Shown here in pieces: positions 42,401-57,400 of a stretch of 64,000 bases of DNA. The first letter of the stretch is position 1. Each line of letters begins with the position of its first letter. Where the stretch lies: positions 1-64,000 of the forward strand of contig CAZTZE010000022.1 of the NCBI GenBank assembly GCA_964618215.1, given 5' to 3'. A program made the translations under genes and the position numbers. The stretch comes from CG2-30-58-95 sp964618215 (GTDB taxonomy: Bacteria > Chloroflexota > Anaerolineae > Anaerolineales > Villigracilaceae). Below the pieces are notes generated by a model. It saw only the letters and a program-made list of their open reading frames with translations. It did not search any database and had not been told where the DNA came from.

Positions 42401-45400
42401 TTCTCAAACCCGCGAACGAGATGAGTGTAAAAGTTACGGCTGGTTTCCCGGCTGGCGGGCACTCCGGCCAGTTGGGTTACCTGCCGCTCACGGCCACCGA
42501 CGGGACGCCGATCACCGCCCTGGAACCGGTGGGCGCGCCCAGTCATGCCAACGGCAAGATGAGCAGCGATACCACTTTCAAACTGTATCTCGATCTTGCA
42601 GAGGGCACCGATTTTTCCAAGGACGTTACGCTTGCCAAAACCGCCACCGATGACAACACCGGCATCGAGGACCTGGTCAAAGACCTCAACAAGGCATTGA
42701 GCGACGCCGGCTTCGGTTCGTACGTCATCGCCCAGGCGCGGCCGGGGGATCAGATCGCCATCGTCTCCCTGTACAACAACGTTAACGCCATCTCGGTCAC
42801 CGGCGGCAACGCCTCCGCCCTCATCGGGACAACGCTGGCGGGCGCCAAGCACACGCAGTACACCTCCTTCGACATGGATGTCACCATCAACGTCAAGGAT
42901 CCGGGCGCCGGCAGCGCGGCGGATGGGCGACTCTCCATCTCGGAGATGAACAGCCCCACCCTTACCCCCGACCAGTTGATGAATGTGACGCTCGATGTCC
43001 AGGTGGAGATGCACCTGCACCTTTATCACTCCTTCCCCAGCGGCATTGATTTTCCAGACATCGTCGAGGAATTCAACCTCTCCTGGGCCTTCGATTCGAT
43101 GGCGCCCATCGAGCGGCTGAGCGAAGGCATGTACCTGACGGACGATATGCCGCATCCGGCCGTGACCTTCGCGGACGTGCGCGAAGATCTGCGTTCCTTC
43201 CTCGAGAGATACGCCAAGCCAGTCATAGATACGATCCTGGCCATCCTCGATCCCTGGGGCTGGCTGATTGACCCCGATACCGGCTTATTGTTCATAACCG
43301 ATCCGGTCATGTCGTTCCTGATGGGCAGCAATATCACCTTCCTCGACGAATTCATGATGCTCTTCGAGGGCGGCAAATACGTCAAGCCCTTTATCCGGGC
43401 GATCTCCTTCATCTACCGCCTGGCCAAGACGATAAACGCGCTGTATAACGCGGTTGGCCCCGGCGAATTGCTCCCGGTCGGCAGCATCAACCTCCCGTTC
43501 TACGACGGCTCGCCGCTCAAGGACTGGCAGGATGCGGAGGAATTGTTCGACACGCCGAAAGGCGCGGAATCCTGGGCAGAGCGCGTCGGTTTCATGAAGG
43601 AGATGGGGATTGGAGACGAGATTGCCGATGAGCTGAGGGAGAAACTGCAGGAGGATGAGAAAGACGGCGAGAAGAAAGAGGAGAAGAAAGATGGGGAGGA
43701 GGAGAAGAAAGATGGTGAAGAGGAGAAGGAAGAGGATAAGGATGAACCTTCGCCCGAAGCCGAATTCGGCATCGAAGGCGATTTCAAATTAGATTTCCCC
43801 ATCATCACCGATCCTTCGACAATATTGCTGATGATCATGGGCAAGAACGCCACGATGATGATCCTGGATCTGCCCACCTTCTCCCTCGAAGTGACCATCG
43901 AGTTCAACATCCCCATTCCGCCGGTGCCGTTCATCGTCATCAAGATCGGCGGCGGCGTGGCCATCAAACTGCACATGGATTTCGGCTACGATACACTCGG
44001 AATCGCCACCTATGCCGACAGCGGCAATACCGATGATATTGCGGATGGCTTTTTCATCGTCTCCAAGGATGCTGCCGGCGAAAGGCAGCCGCAGTTGATC
44101 GTCGAGATCAGCGTCAGTTTTGGGGTGGCCCTTGACCTTAAGATTATCGAAATTGGCATAAAGGCTACCTTTACCGCCACCTTCGAGTTCACCTTGAACG
44201 ACCCGGATGGCGACGGCAAAGTCCGCATGAAGGAAATCCAGGAGAACTGGGAAATTGACCCGTGGGCGGTCTTCGATTACAGCGGCAAACTGAATTTCAA
44301 ACTGGAGATCTACGTTAAATTGCTGGGGATCACGGTCTTCAAGATGACCATCGTGGATTGGGATCTCTTCTCATGGGAGATCACATTCGACCGTCCTGCG
44401 CGCCTGGGAACGAAGGTGGGCGACACCCTGTACCTGAACATGGGTTCCAACGCCCCCAAGCGCATCTTCGGCAATGTCGAAGATGAGAGTGAGTGGATCA
44501 AAGCCGAGCATGACGGAGCTTCGTTCAAGCTCAGCATCAGTTGGAATAGTGGCTCTTCGTGGACCGAAGACAAGCGCCGCAGCAGGTATAGTGGCGCCAC
44601 AAGGATCATCGCATACGGTGGTGAAGGTGACGATTATATTGATGCCACCTCCATTACGATACCGTTGATCTTCTATGGCAACAATGGCAACGATACGCTC
44701 AAAGCTGGCAAGTCCTCCCAGGACGTTCTCTATGGCAATGCGGGTGACGACACGTTATACGGCGGCAACGGCAGCGGCGACACGAAGCTCTATGGCGGCA
44801 AAGGCAACGACACGCTCATCGGTGGCAACGGCAACGATACGCTGGACGGCGGCGAGGGAAATGATACCCTCTATGGAGGTGGAGGCAACGACACCTTCAA
44901 GTTCTACGCTTTTTGCGGCAATGACCAGATCCACGAAGCCGTTGGGCAGGGTAACGGCGATACGCTCGACTTCACCGGCGTTCCCGGCCAGATCAATCTC
45001 ACCCTGAATACCGGCGGCATCCACGTCACCGGCCTTGGCCTGACCGTGAATACGTTGACCGGTTTGAATCCGTCCTCCATCGAATTCGAGAACATCTATG
45101 GCTCATCCGGCCGCGGCACGTTCACTATCGGCGCTAGCGGCCAATACGGCCTGTACGTGGACGGCAAGGAAGGCTCGGACAAGTACATCATCAACCTGGG
45201 CTTTGGCTTCCAGGGCCCAGTAAAGGTCAAGGATACCGGCGCGACCTGGTTCACCGACCGCCTGATCGTGCACGGCACGCCCAACGCCGATAACCCGACT
45301 CCGCTGCCAAATCATAACGACACCATCCTGATGACCAGCAGTCAGATCAACATGACTGCGCCCTATACCGCCTCGCTCATCTTCGACGATCCGGCTGACC

Positions 45401-48400
45401 CCAACCTGGGCAACCATGGCTTCGAGTTCATGTTCGTCTACATGCACACCGGCAACGACCTCTTCGACGCCCGCGGCAGCGCCCTGGTCAACCTCAAGCC
45501 GACGATCTACGCGGATGATATCAATACCACTACTCCGATTGGCCTCTATAACGACACCATGTACGGCGGCGATAGTGACGAAACCTTCGTCTTCCTGAAA
45601 GGTTGGGGCGACGATTACCTGGATGCCGGCAAGGGCTTCGATACGATTGACTTCATCAGCCTGAAGGCGCGCATGTTCTTCCGCATGGGCGGGCCTGGCG
45701 GCTCGGACGCCTTGGGCACTGTCCACGACCTGGATACGAACTTCGTCGAGATCGGCAACCGCTTGCAGTTCGTCTGGGATGTGGTCGAAAAAGCGCTCGG
45801 CGGCCTGTTCAGCAAGTACGATGCGCTCAATGGTCGTGACATGGCCAGCAACTGGATCTGGGATAATGTTGACAACAAATACCAGATTCCAGGGCATACG
45901 GTGAATGATGTCGTTGGCGGCAACGATTACACTGCGACGACGCACACCTATGTGCTGCATTTCAAGTACATGGAGCGGCTCTACGGCGGCGCGACGACTG
46001 ATACGTTCAACATCAATGCCGCGCCCAAGATGATCCTGCGCGGCGGCGGCGGGGACGATATCTTCAAACTGGCGGATGGCGCCGCCTTGCTGGATTTCGC
46101 CACTCCAACCATCGAAGCGAATATTGACGGCCAGGCCGGGCGCGATACGCTCGATTACAGCGCCTTCACTGCGCTGCATCCGGTGTACGTGAATCTCAGC
46201 GATGGCCGCGCCACCAATGTCGGCTGTACTGAAAAAACGGTTGCAGGCAAGAAAGTGGCTGACTGCCCGGCTACCCCAGCAACGTACCCATTGGGGCGCA
46301 TCGTCAATGTCGAGAACTTGATCGGCGGCAGCGCGGATGATACCCTGATTGGCGACCTGGCCGATAACGAGCTGGATGGCGGTCCCGGCAATGACATTCT
46401 CCAGGGCGGCATCCGCAATGACACTTACATTTTCGGCAATACCTTCGGCACGAACGATCAGGTCACAGACACCGATGGCATCACCACCCTTGATTTCTAC
46501 CGCATGACGGCTAACCCGCTAACCTTTAATCTCAACGCCCGGACGGTTACCGGCGGCGGAAACATATTCTCCTACCCGACCTTGACCGTGCGCAACTTCC
46601 GGGGCGGCTGCAACAACGATACATTCCTGTTCACCAACAGCGTGACCGTCACCGGCTATGTTGACGGACACAGCGGCAGCGATACGCTCGATTTCAGCGC
46701 CTATACGCCGGTTCGTTCCGTATTGCTCACCGCGTTGGGCGACCAGGATGGCTTCAACGGCACGGATGCTGCGATCGGCGAGAACTTCAGGAATATAGAT
46801 GTCTTCATCGCCACGACGATCACTACGCCTGTTGGAAACGACACCCTGCACGGCATGGACGCGGACGCAACCTGGACGCTCAACGGCACCAATTACGCCT
46901 CCGGCGGGCACACGCTCACCTTTTCCAACTTCGAAGACCTGATCGGCGGCACTGAAGACGACACCTTCACATTCATCGGCGCGCGCTCGTACCACCTCAT
47001 CCTCGGCGGCCTGGGCGATGATCGCTTCGCCTTCGCGGATGGCGCGACGCTGGCGATCTCCCTCTACCTCGATGGGCAGGGCGGCAGCGACTGGCTTGAT
47101 TACAGCCCGCCCACGTACACCGCCTACACGACCCCCATCAGTGTGGTATTGCCCAACGGCGCGACCACTGCCATCAACGGCAACGCGCACGGCGCGTACA
47201 TCAACATCGAGAATGCCCGGGGCGGCTCGGGCGCGGACACGTTCATCGGCGACGATTTCAACAACATCTTTTACGGCAACGCGGGCAACGACCTCTTCCT
47301 CTTCGATGATCGCTGGGGTGATGACATTGTCGAAGGCGGCGATGGCACTACGATGAACGACGTTGGCACTGACACGGTAGACATCGCTACGATCACCGCG
47401 CCGATCACCTGGACGATCAAGACGACCGGCTTCACCGCCGCGAGCGGCGAGAACAGCATCACCAGCACCACGCACAGCATCGAGCGCATCCTCAGCGGCA
47501 CACTGGATGACTGGTTCAAATACGAAGACCATGCCACCCTGCCGAACCCGAGTCATATTGACGGCGGCGGCGGGATCAACTGGCTGGATTACACGCTCGA
47601 TTCGGACAATATCACCGTTGATCTGACCGCCGGAACCGGTTCGAATCCGCTCACCCTGGCCCACATCCGCCACGTCTACGGCGGGACGGGCAGCGACACG
47701 CTGACCGGCGACGCGTTCGATAACATCTTCCGCAGCAACGGCGGTAAAGATGCGATTGATGGCAAGGCCGGGTATGACCGGCTCGACTTCTCCGCCGATG
47801 TCGCCCCTCATGCGGTTACGCTCACCGCGCTGGGCAGTATTGACGGCTTCGCTGGCGGATTCGACCTGCTTGGCAGCACGTTTGACAACATCAATCTCAT
47901 CAACGGCAGCAGCGCGGACGGCGATACCCTGACCGGCATGAACGCTCCGGCTACATGGAATCTTGCCAACAATAAATATGTCAGCACGAACACGCTGGAC
48001 TACACCAGTTTCGAGAATCTCGGCGGCGGCAGCGGCGACGATACCTTCATCATTGACCAGCCGTTTACCCTGAATTTGAACGGCGGCGCGGGCGCGGATC
48101 GCTTCGTCTTCAGCGGTACGGGGTCCCTGACCGGCGCGATCAACGGCAACACGGGCAGCGATACTTTGGATTACAGCGGCTACGGCAGCGCCATCACCGT
48201 CTCCCTGACCGCTGTCGGCGGCAGCGACGGCTTCAATGGCACGGCCTCTGCAATCAGCGGCGGGTTCAGCAACATTGACAACTTGATCGGCACCTCCCTG
48301 ACCGATACGCTGAATGGTACGAACCTCGCGGCAACGTGGACCTTAGGAGCGGCGAATCAATACGCATTCGGCGCCAATTCCCTCACCTTCTCCGCTTTCG

Positions 48401-51400
48401 AGACGCTCAACGGCGGCGCGGGCAACGATACCTTTGCCTTTGTTGGCAGTGCGACCCACACGGGTACGATCAACGCCGGGGGTGGGAACAATACGCTCGA
48501 TTACAACGCCTATGCCAGCGGTCGCAGCATTACGCTCACTGGTCTGGGTGCGAACGGCTACAGCGGCACGGAAGCGACCATCTCCGGCGGGTTCAGCAAC
48601 TTCTACAATATCATCGGCAGCGCGGCAGCCGCTTCGTCCGATATCGTGCGCGGCATGAACGTCGATTCGTGGTGGGAGGTGGACGGCACGAACCGCTACA
48701 GCACGGATGCCGCCTTCACCACCCCGCTCAACCTGACGGGCGTCGAGAACCTCTTCGGCGGCAACGGCCTGGATCGGTTCACGGTGACCGGCACGCAGTG
48801 GCTCGACCTGCGCGGCGGCCCAGAAACCGATACATTCATTTTCAACGACGGCGCGCTGCTGGAAGGCACGCTGGACGGCGAGGGCGGCGAGAACAACACC
48901 CTCGATTACAGCCTCCGGCTCGCCGCGAATCCGGTTGTTGTCAATCTCTTCGCTCATTCCGCCACGAACACGCGCGGCATCTACAACATCCAGAAAGTCA
49001 TCGGCAGCGCGGGCAATGATACCCTGACCGGCAGTTCCTCCGACGAAATCTTCATCGGCGGGCCGGGCAATGATGCTCTGGCGGGCGGCGATGGCGACGA
49101 TCTCTATATCTTCTTCATTGGTTGGGGTGTGGATACTCTCACCGAGAACGCAGCCCAAGGGAACGATACGTCCGATTTCTCCGCCGTGACGGTGCCGCTC
49201 ACCTTCAATCTCGGCAGCGTGGTCGTCAGCGATGGCGCGGGCAATACGTTGACGCACACCCAGTCGAACCTCGAGAATCTCATCGGCGGCACGGCGAATG
49301 ATACATTCATCTTCGCGGATGGCGCGACCCTTGCTAACAGCACGGGCACGATTGACGGCGGCGGCACGGCCAATGTGTTGGATTACTCGGCGTACACAAC
49401 CGGTGTGACGGTCAATCTGGCCACCGGCGCCGCGACCGGCACTTCGGGCATCACGCATATTCAGAATGTCATCGGTGGCTCCGGGAACGATACGATAACC
49501 GGCAATACCGAAAACAACGCCTTCACCGGCGGCCTGGGCGACGATACTTTCGTCTTTGCAAATGGCTGGGGCAATGATACGATCACCGACGCGGGCGGCT
49601 TGGATACCCTTGACTTCAGTGCGGCGACGGTTGGCCTGATCTTCGAGATCAATCTGGCTAACCTGGTGGTGCATAACCCCGGGGTGAGCACCCTGACTAC
49701 GGCGGCCAACAACATCGAGAGGCTGCTCGGCGGCCTGGGGGATGACACGTTCGTATTTGCCAACAACGCCAAACTGGCTGGCGCCATCGCCGGTACCTTC
49801 ATCAATGGCGGCGGCGGCGTGAACACGCTGGATTACTCGGCTTACAGCACGCCGGTCTATGTTGACCTGCTGGCAGGCAAGGCGACCGGCGTCAACGAGT
49901 TGGCGGGCGTTCCGCAGGCGGGCGGCATCACCAACATCCAGAATGTGATCGGCAGCCCGGCCGGCAACGAGATGTGGGGCGATAACGGGCCTAACACCTT
50001 CGAGATCAACCGTGTGGGCGGCGTGGCTAACGATATTGTCCACGGCCTGGGCGGGGATGATACATATATCTTCTATCAGAATGTCGGCTGGGGCAACGAT
50101 GTCATCCATGAAGATGCCGGCGGCGGGAACGATACCTTCGACTTCAGTAACATCACCACCGCGCTGGACTTCGTCTTCAGCGGCATCCTCGAAGTGCTCA
50201 ACGTGCTCGGCAAGGTCGCCACACAGGCCGGGTTGAACGTCGAGAACCTGATCGGCGGCAGCGGCCTGAATACCCTCAGTTTGGCGGCGCTGGCGGTTGG
50301 ATACACAGCTACGCTCAAGAAAACCGGAACCCTTGGCGGCTTCGATGGCTCGCTTGCTCCGCTCGGCATCGAGTTCTCCAACTTCGATAACCTGACGGGC
50401 AGTGCAGGCGCGGATACGCTCATCGGCGCGGATTTGGCCGGCAGCACCTGGACGCTGGGCGCGACCAGCCAGTACGCCGTCGGCGCGAACACGCTCGGAT
50501 TCACCGCCTTCGAAACGCTGACTGGCGGCGGCGCGGCGGACCTGTTCAACCTCAGCGGGGCGCGGACATTCGATATCAACGGCGGCGCGGGTAACGATAA
50601 CATCGTCTTTGCGAACGGCGCGACGCTCACCGGCCGGATTGACGGTCAGGGCGGGACGGATACGCTCGACTGGTCGGCTTATGCCACCGCGCGCAATGTC
50701 GCGCTGACCGGCGTGGGCGTGACGGATGGGTTCAACGGCACTGAGGCAACCATCAGCAACGGCTTCGCCAATATCAATAATCTGGTCGGGACGGGCGGCA
50801 ACGATACGCTGCGCGGCGCAAACCTGACTTCAACCTGGACGCTGGGGACGCCCAACCAGTACGCCTCCGGCGCGAATACGCTCGCCTTCAACAGTTTCGA
50901 GACGTTGCAAGGTGGTACGGGAGTGGATACGCTGATCGGCCCGAACCCGCTCCATACCTGGCATATCACCGCAGCCAACGCGGGCGATGTGGATGGCGCG
51001 ACGGCCTTCACCGGCATGGAGAACCTGACCGGCGGGAGCGGCGACGACACCTTTGCGTTCTCCGTGGGCGGGTCTGTTTCCGGCGCAATCAATGGCGGCC
51101 TCGGCTCGAACACCCTGGATTACTCGGCCTTCCTCACGCCGGTCACGATTGACCTCGCGGCTGGCACGGCTTCCGCTGCGGGCAGCATCGCCAACATCCA
51201 CAGCCTCATCGGCGGCGCGGCGGCCGGCAACACGCTGACCGGACCTAACACGCCCAACACGTGGCACCTCACCGCGAACAACGCCGGCGATATCAACGGG
51301 ACGATCCTCTTCCAGGGGATGCGCAACCTGGTCGGTGGTACGGGCGACGACGCCTTCGCCTTCAGCAATGGATTTGGGGTCGCGGGAACGATTGACGGCG

Positions 51401-54400
51401 GCCTGGGTACGAATACGCTCGATTACTCGCTCTACGACGCGGCTCACCCGGTCACTGTCAATCTCCTGACCGGCACGGCGACGAACACGGGCGGCGTCAC
51501 GCGCATCCAGAACGTCACCGGCGGCGTGGGCGCGGATACCCTGACCGGCGACGCGGGCGCGAATATTCTCGTCGGCAGCGGCGGCGCGGACATAATGGAC
51601 GCCGGCGCAGGTAACGACACCCTCAACGGCGGCGCGGGCAACGATACCCTGAGCGGCGGGGCGGGCGATGATACCTTTGTCTTCGCAGCCGGATTTGGCG
51701 TAGATTCCATCGTCGAGAACGCAGCGGGCGGAAATGACACGCTCGACTTCTCTGCGGTCAATGTACCTCTCACCTTTACACTTGGCAGCGTGACCGTCAC
51801 TGCTGGCGCGGGCAACACCGCCACGCACGCCGCGGCGAACATCGAAAATCTCATCGGCGGCAGCGCGGGCGATCAGTTCATCTTCCAGAACAATGCAACG
51901 ATCGCGAACCTCGACGGGCGCGGCGGCGGTGACACGCTCGACTTGAGCGCATACACGACGGCGCGCACCATCAACCTCAGCGCAACTGGCACGGACGGAT
52001 TCAATGGCGCGGTTGTCGGCGTGACGGCTTTCAGCAACATCAACACGATTACCGGCAGCGGCCTGGCGGGCGATACGCTCAATGGCCTAAATGCGGCTGC
52101 CAACTGGAACGTGACCGGCGCGACCACGGCGCAGTATGTCAGCGGCAATACCCTGTTGCTATCGGGGATCGAGAATCTGAACGGCGGCAATCTGGACGAT
52201 ACGCTCAGTTTCGCCGCATTCGGCGCCGCGCGTAACATTTCCATTGCTGGCACGGGCGCCCTCGACGGCTTCCGCATAACCGAGGCTGCCTTCACCGGCG
52301 CATTCGATAACATCAACACGCTGGTCGGCGGCAGCGGGGGCGATACACTGACCGGCATGGATAGCGCCAGCACCTGGACGATTGGGGCGGCGAACCAGTA
52401 CACCGGCAGCGCTCGCACGCTGGCCTTCTCTGCAATCGAGACCGCTCAGGGCGGCACTGCCATTGACACCTTCGATGTTACTGGCGCGGCTGCAATCCTC
52501 CTCAACGGCGGCGCGGGCAATGACACACTGAACTTCAACGCCTACATCGGCGCGGTCAACGTCACGCTCGCCGGCCTCGGCGGGACAGACGGATTCACCG
52601 GCAGCGCGACCGGCATCATTGGCACATTTACCAATGTGGACGATCTCGTTGGTTCGCCGCAGGCGGATACGCTGACGGGCATGAACACGGCCAGCACCTG
52701 GACGATAGGTTCGCCTTCACAATATGCGGTTGGCGTGAATGTCCTCACCTTCTCCGCTTTCGAAACCGCGCAGGGCGGCAGCGTCGTTGACACTTTCAAT
52801 ATCACCGGCGCGGCCGCGCTCGACCTGAGCGGCGGCGCGGGCGACGACCTGTTCAACTTCAAGGGCGGCGCGCTCAGCAGCGTGCTGGATGGTCAGGGCG
52901 GCAGCGACACGCTCGACTACAGCGCGCACACCTCCAGCGCGACCGTCGTGCTGACGGCGCTCGGCGGGACGGACGGCTACAACGGCACGGCGACCGGCAT
53001 CAGCGGCACGTTCGCCAATATCAACATTCTCGTTGGCAGCGCGGGCAGCGACATGCTCACCGGTCCGAACAGCGGCGCAACCTTCAACCTCACTGGCAGC
53101 AAAGCCGGCAATGTCAACGGCGTGCTTACGTTCACGGCCATCGAGAGTCTCATCGGCGGCGCGGGCGCAGACAGCTTTGTCTTCGCCGACGGCGTGAACT
53201 TTAGCGGCACACTGAATGGCGGCGCAGGTGTTGACCTGCTCGACTACTCGGCGTTCAGCGCGCCGAATCCGGTGACAGCCAACCTGGGCGCGAATACCGC
53301 TACCGGCACGACCGGCGTCTTCAACTTAGAAAACGTCTACGGCGGCGCGGGGAATGACACCCTCACCGGCAGCGCGCTTGACAACACCATCCGGGGTAAT
53401 GCGGGCAACGACACTCTCACGGGCGACGCAGGCGCGGACACCTTTGTCTACTTCAATGGCGGGGGCGTGGACACCGTCGTCGAGAGCGCGGGTGATGACA
53501 CGCTCGACTTCTCGAATGTGACGGTTCCATTGGCCTTCACCTTCAACGGGGCTACCGTCACGGTTGCAAACGGCGCCAACTCGGCTACACACACCGGTAA
53601 CACCATCGAGAACTATCTCGGCGGCAGCGCGGACGACACCTTCCAGGTCAAGACCACGCAGGCGCAGATTGTGATCCTGAGCGGCGGGCCGGGTAATGAT
53701 ACCTTCAGCTTCGACGCGGCGGTCACGCTGACCAACCCCCTCAGCCGCATCAATGGCGGCGCTGGGGTGGATACCCTCGACTATTCGGCCTACACCACAC
53801 CCGTTACCGTGAACCTCGCCACGGGTTCGGCGATGAACATCGTCGCCGGCGCGGCTGGGACCTTCAGCAACCTCGAAAACGTCTTCGGTGGCAGCGGGAA
53901 TGACACCCTGACCGGCGATGCGGCCGCAAATATCCTCAAGGGCTTTGGCGGCGCGGATACGCTTGACGGCGGCGCGGGCAACGACAGCCTCTACGGCGGC
54001 GCGGGCAACGACCTTCTGATCGGCGGCGCGGGCGATGACACCTACTTCTTCGAGAATGGCGGGGGCGTGGATACGGTTGTCGAGAACGCCGCTGGCGGGA
54101 ATGACACACTTGACTTCTCGGCCGTCACGGTACCGCTGACCGTTACCATGGGCAGCGTGACTGTCAACTACGGGGTGGGTAACACTGCCACTCATACCGG
54201 GACGAACGTCGAGAACGTTGTCACAGGTACCAACGCTGGCAATACGCTCGATCTATCCACCTCCGCTGCTGACCACACGGTCACGCTTACCACGAACAAT
54301 GCCCTCGGCGGGTTCGATGGCTCGGTGAACGGCGTCAACTTCACCAACATGAGCATCCTGACTGGCGGAACAGGGAACGATACCCTGATTGGTACTAATC

Positions 54401-57400
54401 TGGCGGGCAGCACCTGGACAATCGGCGCGACCTTCCAGTACGCGGCCAGCGGGAGCAACTTCACCTTCAGCGCGGTCGAGACGGCGACCGGCGGCAGCGC
54501 GGCGGATACATTCAATATCAGCGGCGCGCCGACCATCAATCTCAACGGCGGCCTGGGGAACGATCAATTCGTGTTCGCCAATTTGGCGACGTTGGTCGGC
54601 GCGATCAACGGGCAGGGCGGGAATGATACCCTCGACTTGCACGCCTACACCAGCGCTCTTGGCGTGACTCTCAATGCAGCCGGCGGCACGGACGGGATGA
54701 ACGGGTCCGTGACTGCCGTCCTGCCTGCCTTCAGCAACATGGATATCCTGCTTGGCAGCACGAGCGCCACGAATGATACGCTGACCGGCGCTAATCTCGA
54801 TGCGATCTGGCGCCTGTACAATGGCATCAACAACCAGTACGCCATCGGCGCGCAGACGCTGACCTTCTCCAACTTCGAGAACGTGACCGGCGGCAGCGCG
54901 GGCGATACCTTCCAGGTCGCCGTGGGCGTGACCATCAACCTCTATATTGACGGTGGGGCCGGGTCCGATACGATTGACTACAGCGCCTACGCGATTGACC
55001 TGACCGTCAATCTCCTGGCTGCGGCATTCCCGAATATTACGCATACCCCGACCAGCATCGAAAACATCACCGGCGGCAGCGGGGACGACACGCTGACCGG
55101 TGACAATGGCGCCAACGTCCTCAACGGCGGGCCGGGGGATGACACCCTGGTGGGTGGCTTGGGCGATGATACCTACCTGTTCGGCGATGGTTATGCCACC
55201 GATACGGTCAACGAAAACCCCAACGAGGGCAACGATACGATGAGCTTCAGGCTTGTCACTTCTGGAAACGCGCTCCTCTTTGCCTTCACCACCTACGATG
55301 TCAAAGTATCCTATGGTGCGAACCTTGCCACTCATAACGCGACAAACATCGAGAACTTCATCGGCGGGCAGGGCAATGACCGCTTCGAGTTCCGCGATTT
55401 TGTCAAGATCACCGGTTTCCTGGATGGCTGGACTGGCAGCGACACCTTCATCTGCGTCAACTGCGAGAAGGCGCGGCATTACATACTCACCGGCCTGGGT
55501 GCGCAGGATGGCTTCCGCGGCACCGAACAAGCCGCATTCTCCTACTTCACGGACATGGAGACCTTGATCGGCAGCCGCGATATCGACTCGCTGGTCGGGT
55601 TGGATGGCGTCACCAGCACCTGGCAGATCAATTCCACCGCCGCCAACCGTCACCTGTTGAACACCTACACCTGCAATACCTGCCTGAGCAGGATTCTCTC
55701 ATTCGGCACCGACGGCCTCGAACCGCTCACCGCCATCGAGAACATTATCGGCGGCACGGGCAATGACAACTTCTTCTTCAGCAATGGCGGCACCCTGCCG
55801 CCGGTCAACAGCAGCATAGACGGCGGGGCGGGCGTCAACGCGCTGGATTACACCGCCTACACCACGCCGGTCTCGGTGATGCTCGATTACACCCTGGTTA
55901 TTGCGCAGGTAGCGCCGATACCTCCGTTCCTGTTCACCGGCGCAAGCGACGGCGCGACGGGCATTATCAATGTCACCGGCTCGACCACGTCTGCCAATTC
56001 CATCTATGGGAATGACCTGGATAACATCCTCATCGGCGGTTCAGCGAACGACATCATCTACGGCATGGGCGGGAACGACCGCATCGTTGGCGACCGCGGC
56101 TCGGATACCCTGCGGGGCGGCGCGGGCACGGATACGGTGGACTACAGCAGCACGACGATCCCCGTGAACGTCAATCTAACGGCCGGTACTATCGTGGTTG
56201 GAACAGGAAACGGCACGATCGCCACCATCGAGAACATCACCGGCACGGCTTACGCGGATACACTGACCGGCGACGGTGAAAATAACATCATCCTCGGCGG
56301 CGATGGCGCGGATGTGATGAACGGCATGGCTGGCTATGACACGTTCCGCTTCACCGGAAACTGGGACAATGATACCCTCACCAAGACCGGCAGCGGCATT
56401 GACACGCTCGATTTCTCGACCACCTCTGCCAATATGACCGTCACCCAGACCGTCGGCTCGACGACGATTGCCGGCAATGGGTACACGGTGCAGCATACCA
56501 GTGCGGGTCCGCTCAACCAGGTTGGCCTGCTGACCGGCTCCGGCAATGACCGCTTCATCTTCAATGGCGCAGCCCGGATGTCGGGCAGAGTGGATGCCGG
56601 CGCAGGCACGAACACGCTCGATTTCGCCAATCACACGATTGCCTCGAATGTTCTGATCACCCATCTCGGCTCGCAGGTCGGTTTTGCCGGCGCGGATGAC
56701 GCGGTGATCCAGGATGGCTTCGATAATATCTCCGTCATGGTTGGCAGCCTCAGCGTCACTACTGATGCACTGCGCGGCCTGGATGCCAGCAACGCCTGGG
56801 ATATCCACGCGACCTTGGGCGACCCGACCAACACCTACACCTCGCTCGGCCGCACCCTCATCTTCTCCAATTTCGATGATCTGGTTGGCGGCGTGCAGGT
56901 GGATACCTTTACTTTGACCGGCACACAGACCAACGATATCTTCGGCGAGGGCGGCAACGACACGGTCATCTTCAATGACAACGCGGTCCTCAATGGTCGC
57001 ATTGACGGCGGCGGCGACAGTGACACGATTGACTTCCATCTCTACACCACCGGGCGATCTGTCGTTATTGATTCGCTTGGCACGACCGATGGACACCAAG
57101 GCACGGCAACGGGTATCAACTTTGCCGGGCTGGGCTTCGACAACATCGAAACGATCATCGGCAGCGGCGCGGCGACCGATCACCTGACCGGGCGCAACGT
57201 GGACGCCTACTGGGAGGTGGACAACACCAATCGCTATGTGTCCTTCGATCCCGCCGTGGCGAACCCGATCAACTTCGCCGGGACCGAGACTAGCACCACT
57301 TTACGGCGGCAGGTTGCCTTGGACGCGGAAAATGGCGTTTCGGCGGCTTGGTTCCGCATCCTTAACTTCGGCTCGTTCGAGACCCTGCAGGGCGGCAGCG

